Assembly: GCF_002224125.1 (NCBI RefSeq)
Contig: NZ_NCSM01000042.1
Span: forward strand, 124,001-188,000
From: Streptomyces sp. NBS 14/10
GTDB taxonomy: Bacteria; Actinomycetota; Actinomycetes; Streptomycetales; Streptomycetaceae
Direction: 5' to 3'
DNA length: 64,000 nt
The notes under the pieces were generated by a model that saw only the letters and a program-made list of their open reading frames with translations, was not told the origin of the DNA and did no database searches. Each line of letters opens with the position of its first letter. Positions within the stretch are counted from its first letter, which is position 1. A program made the translations under genes and the position numbers. Shown here piece after piece: positions 1 to 8,800 of this stretch.

Positions 1-785
1 GCCTGCGCGCGCCCTGGTTCGCGGTGTCCTGCTGCCCGACCAACGTGGCGCGGACCCTGGCCCAACTGCCCGCCTACCTCGCGACGGCGGACGACGACGG
101 CGTGCAGCTGCACCAGTACGCCGACGCGGAGATCGCCACATCGCTCACCGGAGGCCACGGCGTCGCGCTGCGGGTGCGTACCGGCTACCCGTCCGGCGGG
201 GCCGTGACCGTGCGGATCGACCGGTCCCCGGACCGCCCGTGGACCCTGTCGCTGCGCGTCCCCGGGTGGGCGCGGGGCGCCACCGCGTGGCTGGTCGAGC
301 CGGACGGGACACGCCGCTCCGTCCCCACGGGCACCGCCACGGTCAGCCGCCACTTCCGGCCGGGCGACGAGGTACGGCTCGAACTGCCCGTGGCGCCGCG
401 CTGGATCGGCGCCGATCCGCGCATCGACGCGGTACGCGGCACGGTGGCCGTACAGCGGGGGCCGCTGGTGTACTGCGCCGAGTCGGTGGACCTGCCGGAC
501 CGGCACGAGGCCGACGCGGTACGGGTGGATCCGTCCACCCCGCCGAAGGACGGGCCCGCCGCGGACGGCACCGTCATCGTGGCCGGAGAGCTGGCCGGAC
601 ACGCCGAAGACAGCGCCGAACCATGGCCGTACGCACCCCTCGACCGCCCCGCCACCACTCCCCCGCCCGCGCCCGAGCGCGCGGAGATCGTCCTGGTGCC
701 GTACCGCTCCTGGGCCAACCGCGGGCCCTCGACGATGCGGGTGTGGCTGCCGACGGCCGAACCGGACACCCCAGCCCCTTCGTAA
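1..785 (+). CDS. GH127-family glycosidase, C-terminal part (5' end outside window)
   Basis: The reading frame is open from base 3, so the true start lies upstream; the GTG at 24 falls inside a conserved block and is not a start. The visible 260 residues begin with a WFAVSCCPTN segment. In GH127 enzymes (beta-L-arabinofuranosidases, former DUF1680) such a Cys-Cys pair supplies the zinc-bound cysteines, one of them the nucleophile. The remainder fits the C-terminal beta-sandwich of the family. No membrane segment is visible. It ends 38 bp before a second GH127 gene on the same strand, so the two are probably co-transcribed for arabinose-containing plant or glycoprotein glycans. Family assignment is firm; substrate is inferred. 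Confidence 0.85.
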   Translation, partial: LRAPWFAVSCCPTNVARTLAQLPAYLATADDDGVQLHQYADAEIATSLTGGHGVALRVRTGYPSGGAVTVRIDRSPDRPWTLSLRVPGWARGATAWLVEPDGTRRSVPTGTATVSRHFRPGDEVRLELPVAPRWIGADPRIDAVRGTVAVQRGPLVYCAESVDLPDRHEADAVRVDPSTPPKDGPAADGTVIVAGELAGHAEDSAEPWPYAPLDRPATTPPPAPERAEIVLVPYRSWANRGPSTMRVWLPTAEPDTPAPS

Positions 786-823
786 CCCTCCTGCCCAGCC
801 CGCCGACGATCGGAGTCACCAGC

Positions 824-2986
824 ATGTCCCACCCCCCATCCCGCCGTCACGCGCTGAGACTCGCCGCGGGGGCCGCTGCCGCCGCCCCGCTCGCGACCGC
901 CGTCCCAACAGCGCAGGCCGCCGCTGGCACCGCCCCCGCCGCGGCGTCGTCCCGGGTCACAGCCGGGCCGGTGCCCGTTCCGGACACCTGGTCGGTCCGC
1001 CCCTTCCCGCTGGACGGGGTGACGCTCGGCGACGGTGTCTTCCGCCGTAAGCGCGATCTGATGCTCGGCTACGCCAGGTCCTATCCGGCCGACCGCATCC
1101 TGGCCGTGTTCCGCGCCAACGCCGGGCTCGACACCCGTGGCGCCCGGCCGCCCGGCGGCTGGGAGACCTCCGACGGCAATCTGCGCGGCCACTACGGCGG
1201 CCACTTCCTCACCCTCATCGCCCAGGGGTACGCCGACACCAGGGAGGCCGCGCTCAAGACCAAGCTGGACTACCTGGTCGGCGCGCTCGGCGAGTGCCAG
1301 AAGGCCCTGGCGGACCACGGCTCGCCGAAACCCAGCCACCCCGGCTTTCTGGCGGCGTACCCGGAGACCCAGTTCATCCTGCTGGAGAGCTATACGACGT
1401 ACCCGACCATCTGGGCGCCGTACTACACCTGCCACAAGATCATGCGCGGGCTGCTCGACGCGCACACCCTGGGCGGGAACCAGCAGGCCCTGGAGATCGC
1501 CTCGGGGATGGGCGACTGGGTGCACAGCCGGCTCGGCCATCTGCCGGCGGCCCAGCTGGAGCGGATGTGGTCCATCTACATCGCCGGTGAGTACGGCGGG
1601 ATGAACGAGGTGCTGGCCGACCTGTACGCCCTCACCGGCCGGGCGGAACACCTCGCCGCCGCCCGCTGCTTCGACAACACCGCGCTGCTGAAGGCATGCG
1701 CCGAGAACCGCGACATCCTGGAAGGCAGACACGCCAACCAGCACGTCCCGCAGTTCACCGGCTATCTGCGGCTGTTCGACCACACGGCGAAGCAGGAGTA
1801 CTCCACCGCGGCCCGCAACTTCTGGGGCATGGTCACCGGCTCCCGGATGTACAGCCTCGGCGGCACGGGTGAGGGCGAGATGTTCCGCGCCCGTGGCGCC
1901 ATCGCGGCCACGCTGGACGACAAGAACGCCGAGACCTGCGCCACGTACAACATGCTGAAACTCACCCGGCAGTTGTTCTTCCACCAGCCGGACCCCGCCT
2001 ATATGGACTACTACGAGCGGGGCCTGACCAACCACATCCTCGCCTCCCGCCGGGACGCCGCCGCCACCGACAGCCCGGAGGTCACCTACTTCGTCGGGAT
2101 GGGCCCGGGGGTGCGGCGTGAGTTCGACAACACCGGCACCTGCTGCGGTGGCACCGGGATGGAGAACCACACCAAGTACCAGGACTCGGTGTACTTCCGC
2201 TCCGCCGACGGCAACGCGCTGTACGTCAACCTCTACCTCGCCTCGACACTGCGGTGGCCGGAGCGGGGCTTCGTCATCGAGCAGACCAGCGACTTCCCGG
2301 CCGAGGGCGTCCGTACCCTGACATTCCGCGAGGGCAGCGGGCGGCTCGACCTGAAACTCCGCGTTCCGGTCTGGGCCACGGCGGGCTTCACCGTCACGGT
2401 CAACGGGGTCCGGCAGCGCGCCGCGGCGGAGCCCGGCAGCTATCTCTCCCTGAGCAGGGACTGGCGGCCCGGCGACCGGGTCCGGATCTCCGCCCCCTAC
2501 AGCCTGCGCATCGAACGGGCCCTGGACGACCCCGCCGTCCAGTCGGTGTTCTACGGTCCGGTGCTGCTGACCGCCCAGAGCCAGGAGACGCAGTTCCGGG
2601 TGTTCTCCTTCTACAAGAACTTCACGCTCCGGGGCGATCTGGCCGATGCGATCAAGCCCGGGAGCCGGCCGATGTACTTCACCACGCACGGCCTGACCCT
2701 CGCGCCGTTCTATGTCGGGGACGTGGCGCCCTACCACGCCTACTTCAAGCGCTCGGAACCCACCGTCGTGTTCGGCACGACGGATTCGCGCGTGCCGAAC
2801 CGCGCCCGCGGCAACGGTCTCACCTTCCTGGACGTGCTCTGGGCACAGGCCCCCTTCGCCACCTCCGGCAGCTTTGTCCAGGCGGTACGCACCCTCGCCG
2901 ACACCTGGCTGTCCGAGGGGCTGTTCAGCCGCACCGAACGGGACAGCGTCGTCGCGGCCGCGGTCGGGGCGGACCTGAGGCACTGA
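824..2986 (+). CDS. secreted GH127 glycoside hydrolase (beta-L-arabinofuranosidase type)
   Basis: 720 residues from ATG 824. The N-terminus carries a twin-arginine-type signal (SRRHALRLAAG, then an Ala-rich stretch to about residue 33), so export by Tat is likely. The catalytic centre of GH127 is recognisable: Glu370 and Cys372 in AETCATYN, and Cys440-Cys441 in GTCCGGTG. Together these match the Glu-Cys-Cys-Cys zinc site in which one Cys acts as nucleophile. The length suits a barrel plus C-terminal beta-sandwich. It lies 38 bp behind another GH127 gene; tandem GH127 enzymes often differ in linkage preference. Removal of terminal L-arabinofuranose is the family activity; the exact substrate cannot be read from the sequence. 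Confidence 0.88.
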   Translation: MSHPPSRRHALRLAAGAAAAAPLATAVPTAQAAAGTAPAAASSRVTAGPVPVPDTWSVRPFPLDGVTLGDGVFRRKRDLMLGYARSYPADRILAVFRANAGLDTRGARPPGGWETSDGNLRGHYGGHFLTLIAQGYADTREAALKTKLDYLVGALGECQKALADHGSPKPSHPGFLAAYPETQFILLESYTTYPTIWAPYYTCHKIMRGLLDAHTLGGNQQALEIASGMGDWVHSRLGHLPAAQLERMWSIYIAGEYGGMNEVLADLYALTGRAEHLAAARCFDNTALLKACAENRDILEGRHANQHVPQFTGYLRLFDHTAKQEYSTAARNFWGMVTGSRMYSLGGTGEGEMFRARGAIAATLDDKNAETCATYNMLKLTRQLFFHQPDPAYMDYYERGLTNHILASRRDAAATDSPEVTYFVGMGPGVRREFDNTGTCCGGTGMENHTKYQDSVYFRSADGNALYVNLYLASTLRWPERGFVIEQTSDFPAEGVRTLTFREGSGRLDLKLRVPVWATAGFTVTVNGVRQRAAAEPGSYLSLSRDWRPGDRVRISAPYSLRIERALDDPAVQSVFYGPVLLTAQSQETQFRVFSFYKNFTLRGDLADAIKPGSRPMYFTTHGLTLAPFYVGDVAPYHAYFKRSEPTVVFGTTDSRVPNRARGNGLTFLDVLWAQAPFATSGSFVQAVRTLADTWLSEGLFSRTERDSVVAAAVGADLRH

Positions 2987-3046
2987 CGTACCCCACCCCC
3001 AACCCCCACATCACCCCCCACATCACCCCCCACAGGAGGACCCCTC

Positions 3047-3646
3047 ATGAGTACCTGGCGCAACAAGGCGGCCGTCGCCGCGCTGGTGGCCGCCGCGCTG
3101 GCCGGGCCGGGTGTCGCACAGGCCGCACCGGCGGCCCCGGCAGCGGCCCACGAGCAGGTGGCAGCGGCCACCATCACCTGGACGCTCGAACGGGCCGGCA
3201 ACCCCACCCCGGACCAGCAGACGGCCTACAACCTCATCACGGCGGCCATGAACGCCGCGGTGGCCCGGTACAACAACCTCAGCGACCTGGGCAAGAACAT
3301 CACCGTGCGCTACGACCCCGGTGTGCCCACCGCCGACGGAAACATCAACGGAACCATCCGCTTCGGCCAACGCGCCTATATGACCGAGCGGACCGCCCTG
3401 CACGAGATCGCCCACACCATCGGCGTGGGCACCAGCTCGGGCTGGTCCTCTCTCGGCGGCAGTGGCACCTGGCGCGGTGCGCAGGCCACGGCGCTCGTCA
3501 AGCGGTTCGACGGTTCGGGCGCCACGCTGTCCACCGGTGGCGGACACTTCTGGCCGTACGGGCTGAACTACGAGAACGAGTTCTCGAACACGGCCGCCGA
3601 CCGCCATGTCCAGATCGTCGTCGCCATGGTGGCCGACGGTCTGTGA
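3047..3646 (+). CDS. small secreted zinc metalloprotease-like protein
   Basis: 199 residues from ATG 3047, with a perfect AGGAGG at 3034-3039. A Sec-type signal peptide (AALVAAALAGPGVAQAAPAA) is followed by a compact domain with HEIAHTIGVG at 119-128, a zincin HExxHxxG motif. The usual third ligand position (129) is Thr; His167 in GGGHFWPYG is a candidate third ligand. The protein is short, with no lectin or carbohydrate-binding domain attached. It follows the GH127 genes by 60 bp and may be part of the same secreted set. Protease activity is inferred from the motif only. Confidence 0.7.
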   Translation: MSTWRNKAAVAALVAAALAGPGVAQAAPAAPAAAHEQVAAATITWTLERAGNPTPDQQTAYNLITAAMNAAVARYNNLSDLGKNITVRYDPGVPTADGNINGTIRFGQRAYMTERTALHEIAHTIGVGTSSGWSSLGGSGTWRGAQATALVKRFDGSGATLSTGGGHFWPYGLNYENEFSNTAADRHVQIVVAMVADGL

Positions 3647-3680
3647 GTTGACGGTCTATGAGTTGACGGTCTGTGAGTTC
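3636..3680. repeat. three tandem 15-bp repeats spanning two stop codons
   Basis: The unit ACGGTCTGTGAGTTG occurs three times head to tail (3636-3650, 3651-3665, 3666-3680), with one change in each of the second and third copies. The first copy holds the TGA of the metalloprotease gene and the last runs into the stop of the convergent LysR gene. A slippage-type duplication at the gene ends is likely. Confidence 0.9.
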
Positions 3681-4572
3681 AGGACACCCCGAGCCGTGGC
3701 TCGCGGGTGAGGGCGGCGGCCAGTCGGTGCAGGGCGGGGTTCGGGCTGTCCGGGCTCCAACAGGCGTGCAGGGTCACGGAGTGGGCGTCGGCCGGGGCGA
3801 GCTCCCGGTACCGGACGCCGTGCACCCCCATCGTCATGATCGAGCGCGGTATCAGCGCACAGCCGAGCCCCGCCCGCACCAGCGCCAGCATGGTCGGCAC
3901 CTGTGAGGTCAGCTGGCTGACCGCGTAGCGGTCCACGCCGATCATGGCCGCGCAGATGTCGTGCAGATACCGGGAGCCCTCGGGGGTGTAGCCGATGTAG
4001 TCGTCGGCGACGTCCGCGAGGGCGACCGGGTCCTCGGCGCGGGCCAGCGCATGGTCGGCGGGGACGGCGAGCACCAGGTCCTCGGAGTGCACCAGGACCG
4101 ACTGGTACTGGTCGGGGATCGGCGGCCGGACGAGGCCCAAGTCGATCTCCAGATCGGCCAGCGCCGCGAACTGGTCCGGGCTGACGAGTTCCGTCAGTTC
4201 CACGGAGACATCGGGGAGGTGGCGGTTCACCAGGTCGAGGACGTCGGCGAGTATCGCGTACGCCCCAATCGCGGTGAAGGCCAGCCGCAGTGTCCCCGCA
4301 CGGCCCTCGGCGGCGTGGCGGGCGGCGACCGGCGCGGCGTCCAGCAGGGCCAGGACTCGACGGCAGTGGTCGAGAAGGGCCTGGCCCGCCGCGGTGAGAC
4401 GGGTGCCCCGGCCGGTGCGCTCGAAGAGCACGACGCCCAGGCTTCGCTCCAGCGCCTGGATCTGGCGGGTCAGCGGCGGCTGGGTCATGTTGAGCCGTGC
4501 CGCGGCACGGCCGAAGTGCTGTTCCTCTGCGACGGCGACGAAACCACGGAGCTGTTGCAGAGAGAAGTCCAT
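3679..4572 (-). CDS. LysR-family transcriptional regulator
   Basis: 297 residues from ATG 4572; an in-frame GTG at 4581 would add three residues and neither start has a strong ribosome site. The N-terminal winged helix (residues 1-60: FSLQQLRGFVAVAEEQHFGRAAARLNMTQPPLTRQI) is a classic LysR DNA-binding domain. A periplasmic-binding-like effector domain follows from about residue 90. It lies 74 bp after the FAD monooxygenase on the same strand, at the distal end of the NRPS cluster, so it could be co-transcribed with it and control the cluster or the divergent exporter. The effector is unknown. Confidence 0.88.
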   Translation of the reverse strand: MDFSLQQLRGFVAVAEEQHFGRAAARLNMTQPPLTRQIQALERSLGVVLFERTGRGTRLTAAGQALLDHCRRVLALLDAAPVAARHAAEGRAGTLRLAFTAIGAYAILADVLDLVNRHLPDVSVELTELVSPDQFAALADLEIDLGLVRPPIPDQYQSVLVHSEDLVLAVPADHALARAEDPVALADVADDYIGYTPEGSRYLHDICAAMIGVDRYAVSQLTSQVPTMLALVRAGLGCALIPRSIMTMGVHGVRYRELAPADAHSVTLHACWSPDSPNPALHRLAAALTREPRLGVS

Positions 4573-4646
4573 GCCGGTCACGGTATCGCCGAGGGCCGCG
4601 GGGCCACAGCGGTGTGCGCTGTGGCCCCGTCACGGCAGCCGCGGTG

Positions 4647-5816
4647 TCAGGCGTGGATCCCGGGGAACGTGAGGACGTCCCGCTGCTGCTCCGCGAAGGC
4701 CGCGTAGGTCGTCGCGCGCAGTTGTTCGTCCCGTTCGTGCCGCTGCCCCGGGTCCTCCAGTTGCTCCTGTTCGCTCAGCGCGCGGGAGCCGAGGACCATG
4801 GCCCGGTTGCGCTCGCGGCGCTGGTCCTCGTAGCTGCGCAGTCCTGCGGTCAGATCGCCGGAGCGGGCCAGTGTTCCGGCCAGGACGACGGCGTCCTCGA
4901 TGGCCATCCCGGCTCCCTGGGCGAGGCTGGTGAGCATGGGGTGCGCGGCGTCTCCGAGGAGGGTGACACGGCCGTCGCCCCACTGTTCCAGGAAGTCGCG
5001 GTCACGGGCCGGGATGGCGATGATGTCCTTTTCGGGGGTTACGCGGATGGCCGCCTGGACCTCGTCCGCCCAGCCTTCGTACGCCTGGACGATCTCCTCC
5101 TTCGTGCCCTGCCAGTCGGCGGCCCGTTCGACGGACATGTTCTTGGTGCCGAACCAGTAGGTCTGTCCGTGTCCCACGTCCAGCAGGCCGAATCGCTGTC
5201 CGCTTCCCCAGTAGTGGAGGACCGATCCGGTCTCGAAGTTCGGGTGGCTGAACGGGACGATGGCGAGCCAGCACACATACCCGGCCTCCCGCACCGGTTC
5301 CGGGCCGGTGATCTGGCGGCGGATGGCGGAGTTGATCCCGTCGGCCCCGATGACGATGTCGCCATGGGCCTCGCTGCCGTCGGCGAAGCGCACGGTCGCT
5401 CCGTCCGGCCGGGTCTCGTAGCCGACGGCGGCGGCGCCGAGGGTGATGGGGGTGTCTCCCACCGCTTCCAGCAGGCCCTGCTGCAAGGCGCTGCGGCTGA
5501 TGACCACGGTGGGTGGCAGACCCAGTTCGTCGCTCAGCTCCGGGATGGGGAACCAGGTGATGTGGTTGCCCTCGGCGTCGTTGATGCCGAAGCGCTGGAG
5601 CACCTGCCCGCGCTTTTCGAGGCCGATGTCGAGGCCGAGGGCTCCCAGCGCGGCGCCGCCGTTGCTCAGCACGCCGAGGCCGGAGCCGGCGGCTTTCAGC
5701 TCGGTGGCGCGCTCGTACACCTCGACGTCGAAGTCGACCTGGCGCAGCGCGGCGGCCAGCGTGAGACCGCCGATCCCTGCCCCGATGACCACTGCTTTGG
5801 GCCGGTGGGATGTCAT
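4647..5816 (-). CDS. FAD-dependent monooxygenase of the NRPS cluster
   Basis: 389 residues from ATG 5816. Group A flavoprotein hydroxylase features are clear: N-terminal Rossmann motif GAGIGGL (about 12-18), the DG-type motif IVIGADGINSAIRR in the middle, and RVTLLGDAAHP toward the C-terminus. It resembles salicylate/3-hydroxybenzoate hydroxylase relatives that use NAD(P)H and O2. Its ATG overlaps the NRPS stop (ATGA, 5816-5813), so translation is coupled and a tailoring role on the NRPS product or its precursor is likely. The substrate cannot be deduced. Confidence 0.85.
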   Translation of the reverse strand: MTSHRPKAVVIGAGIGGLTLAAALRQVDFDVEVYERATELKAAGSGLGVLSNGGAALGALGLDIGLEKRGQVLQRFGINDAEGNHITWFPIPELSDELGLPPTVVISRSALQQGLLEAVGDTPITLGAAAVGYETRPDGATVRFADGSEAHGDIVIGADGINSAIRRQITGPEPVREAGYVCWLAIVPFSHPNFETGSVLHYWGSGQRFGLLDVGHGQTYWFGTKNMSVERAADWQGTKEEIVQAYEGWADEVQAAIRVTPEKDIIAIPARDRDFLEQWGDGRVTLLGDAAHPMLTSLAQGAGMAIEDAVVLAGTLARSGDLTAGLRSYEDQRRERNRAMVLGSRALSEQEQLEDPGQRHERDEQLRATTYAAFAEQQRDVLTFPGIHA

Positions 5817-8800
5817 AGAACTCGGTTTTCCCTTCGGAGATGGGTTGAGGGGTGCAGGATGTCGGCCATGGTCTTGGCCACATGGGCGACGCCGGGCTCC
5901 TCCATGATGGAGAGGTGGTCGCCGGGTATGCCGATGACCTGGATACGGCCGGTGGTCACCCGCTGCCAGCCGTTGGTGGGTTCGTAGTGCAGGCTGCCCG
6001 CGGCGCCGTGCATGGCTTCGAGGATCGCGGGGAGCGGTTCGTCGGCCCGTAGCAGGATGACGTCCTGGTCGTTGGTGCCCGGCCGGTAGTTCAGCGTGGC
6101 CAGCCAGTTCGCCCGGTAGAGGCGGAACAGGCGCTGGACGACGGTCCCCGAGCTGTCGGCGGGCAGCACGCCCAGGTCGACGGCGCACCGTGCGATATGT
6201 GCGAACTTCTCGTCCAGCGAGGTGGCGTGCTCGGGTATCGCCTCCAGCGGCGAGGCTCCGCCGCGTACGGGCCAGAGCAGTTCCCAGAAGAACCAGCCGA
6301 GCAGCGCGTCGTCGGTGTACAGCTCGCGGAGTCTGGGGTTCAGGGTGACCGTGTCCAGGATCAGCACGTCCGCCTGCTCGCCCTGCGCGCGGAGTTGCAG
6401 GGCCATTTCGAAGGCGACGAACCCGCCGAAGGAGTAGCCGCTGATCTTGTACGGGCCTTCGGGCTGGATCCGTTTGACCGCGGCGAGGTAGTTGCGGGCC
6501 ATGTCCGGAATGGTGTCCAGCGGTTCGGTGCCGGGGTCGGCGCCGGCCGCCTGGAGGGCGTACAGGGGCTGGTCGGGGTCGAGGTGTTTGGCGAAGGGCA
6601 GGAAGCACAGCACATTGCCGCCCATGGGGTGGACCATGAAGAGCGGGGTCCGGCCACCCGACGGGTTGAGCGGCACGATCGGGTCGAAGCAGGCCGGTGT
6701 CGCCGCGCCGGATCCCAGCCGGTCGGCCATGGCGGCCACGGTGGGCGCGGCGATGAACTCCGACAGCGGAATGACGGTGCCGAAGCGCTGTTCCAGGGTG
6801 GCGATCAGCCGCATCGCGGTCAGTGAGGTGCCGCCGAGGTCGAACATGGAGTCGTGGATGCCGACTTCGGGCAGATGCAGCAGGTCCGCGAGGATTTCGG
6901 CGAGGGCCTTCTCCAGCGGGGTGCGCGGCGGGGTGGTGTCGTGGTCGGCCGGCGCTTCGAGGGGGATGGCCCGCAGGGCGGCGTCGTCGCGTTTGCCGCT
7001 GGGGGTGGACGGCATGGCGGGGAGCCACTGGACGTAGGACGGGACCATGTAGTCGGGGAGCGTTTCGCGCAACCGGCTGCGGAGCGCGCCGGTGTCCACC
7101 GTCGACGGGTCACCAGTGAGAAACGCCACCAGGACCGTGTCCGTACCGGGGCGGTTGTGGGCGACGACGGCGGCCTCCGCGATACCGGGGTGGCGGGGGG
7201 CGAGGTCGCGGATCGCCAACTCCACCTCGGCCGTCTCGACGCGGAATCCGCGGACCTTGACCTGGGTGTCGGCGCGGCCGGTGCATACGATCTCGCCGCC
7301 CGGCAGGGCGAAGCCGAGGTCGCCGGAGCGGTAGAAGCGGCCGGACCTGCCGGGCAGCGTGACGAAGCGTTCCTTGGTCAGGTCGTCGCGGCCCAGATAG
7401 CCCCGTGCGACGGTGGCGCCGCCGAGATACAGCTCGCCCGTCACCCCGGGCGGTACGGGGCGCAGCCGCGGGTCCACCACGACCACGTGGGCGCCGTCGA
7501 CGGCGGTCCCCACCGGGGGGAGGTCCGGGAAGTCGGCCGGCGGTCCGGTCAGGGTGTGGCGGGTGACCACATGGGTCTCGGTGGGGCCGTACTGGTTCTC
7601 CAGCACCATCCCGGGCAGGGCCGAGCACAGTCGGCGGACCTCGTCGGTGATCCTCAGCTGTTCGCCGCTGGAGACGATGACGCGCAGCGCGGCCGGGGTG
7701 AGGCCCAGCGCCTCGGCGGCCAGCGCCAGTTGCTGGAGGGCGATGGAGGGAACGAAGACGCGCTCGACCCGTTCCCGGTGCAACAGGCGTACCAGGGCCG
7801 GCATGTCCCTGCGGATCTCCTCCGGCACCAGCCGGAGGGTGCCGCCCGCGCACAGGGTGGAGAAGATCTCCTGGAGGGAGACATCGAAGCTCAGCGGCGC
7901 GTACTGCAGGGTGATGCCCTGCGCGGCGCTGGGGGCGCGGTTCTGCCAGGAGACGAGGGTGGCCAGGGTGCGGTGGGGGATGTCGACCCCCTTGGGCCGC
8001 CCGGTGGAGCCCGAGGTGAACAGGACACACGCGGTGCCGTCCAGGGCGATCGCGGGGAGGGGCGGGGCGGAGGTGTCCTCGGTGGGCGGTTCGGCGATCT
8101 CCTCGAACCGTACGATCCGCGAGGCGCGGCCGAGGGGGGCGTCGTGCCGGCCGGTGGTGACGATATGGCGGGGATCCGCCGCTTCGATCATGTAGGAGAG
8201 CCGGGTGGCGGGGTATCCGGTGTCCAGGGGCATGACCGCCGCTCCGGCCCGCATGATGCCCAGGATGGCCGCGATCACCTCGGGCGACCGGTCGGCCGCG
8301 ACACCGACGACATCGCCGGTGCGCACCCCCAGGGCGAGCAGGTTGCGGGCCACGGCCTCGGTCGTCCGGTCGAGCCGCGCGTAGGTCCACTGCTCGTCCT
8401 CGGTTGCCAGGGCGAGGGCGTCCGGGGTGCGTAAGGCCTGGTCCGCGAACCCGTCCAGCACACTCGGTGGCGCCTTGTCGGCGGCGGTGAGCGGCTGTGG
8501 CACGGCGGTGAGGAAGTCCCAGCCGGGCTGCTCCTGGGGGTGGTGGACCATCCGGTCCAGGACCCGGGTGTAGTAGTCGGCGAACACACCGACCTGGTCC
8601 CGGGTGACCGTCTGGCCGTCGTTGTCGATACGCAGCCAGATGCTCTGGTCGACGGGGTCCGTCACGGCGTTGACCAGCAGCGAGAAGTTGGTCTCCTCGA
8701 CGGTGCGCAGCTCCGTCAGCTCCAGCCCCGGCTCCCGGAGCGCGTCCGTGAGCTGCTGGAACCGTACGTAGTTGAACACCGTCTCGAACAGCGGGCCGCC

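Noticed and set aside
185..2983. 932-codon minus-strand open frame opposite the GH127 genes
   Set aside because: Antisense frame kept open by high GC; low-complexity Gly/Val/Arg/Ala sequence, while the plus strand shows conserved GH127 motifs.
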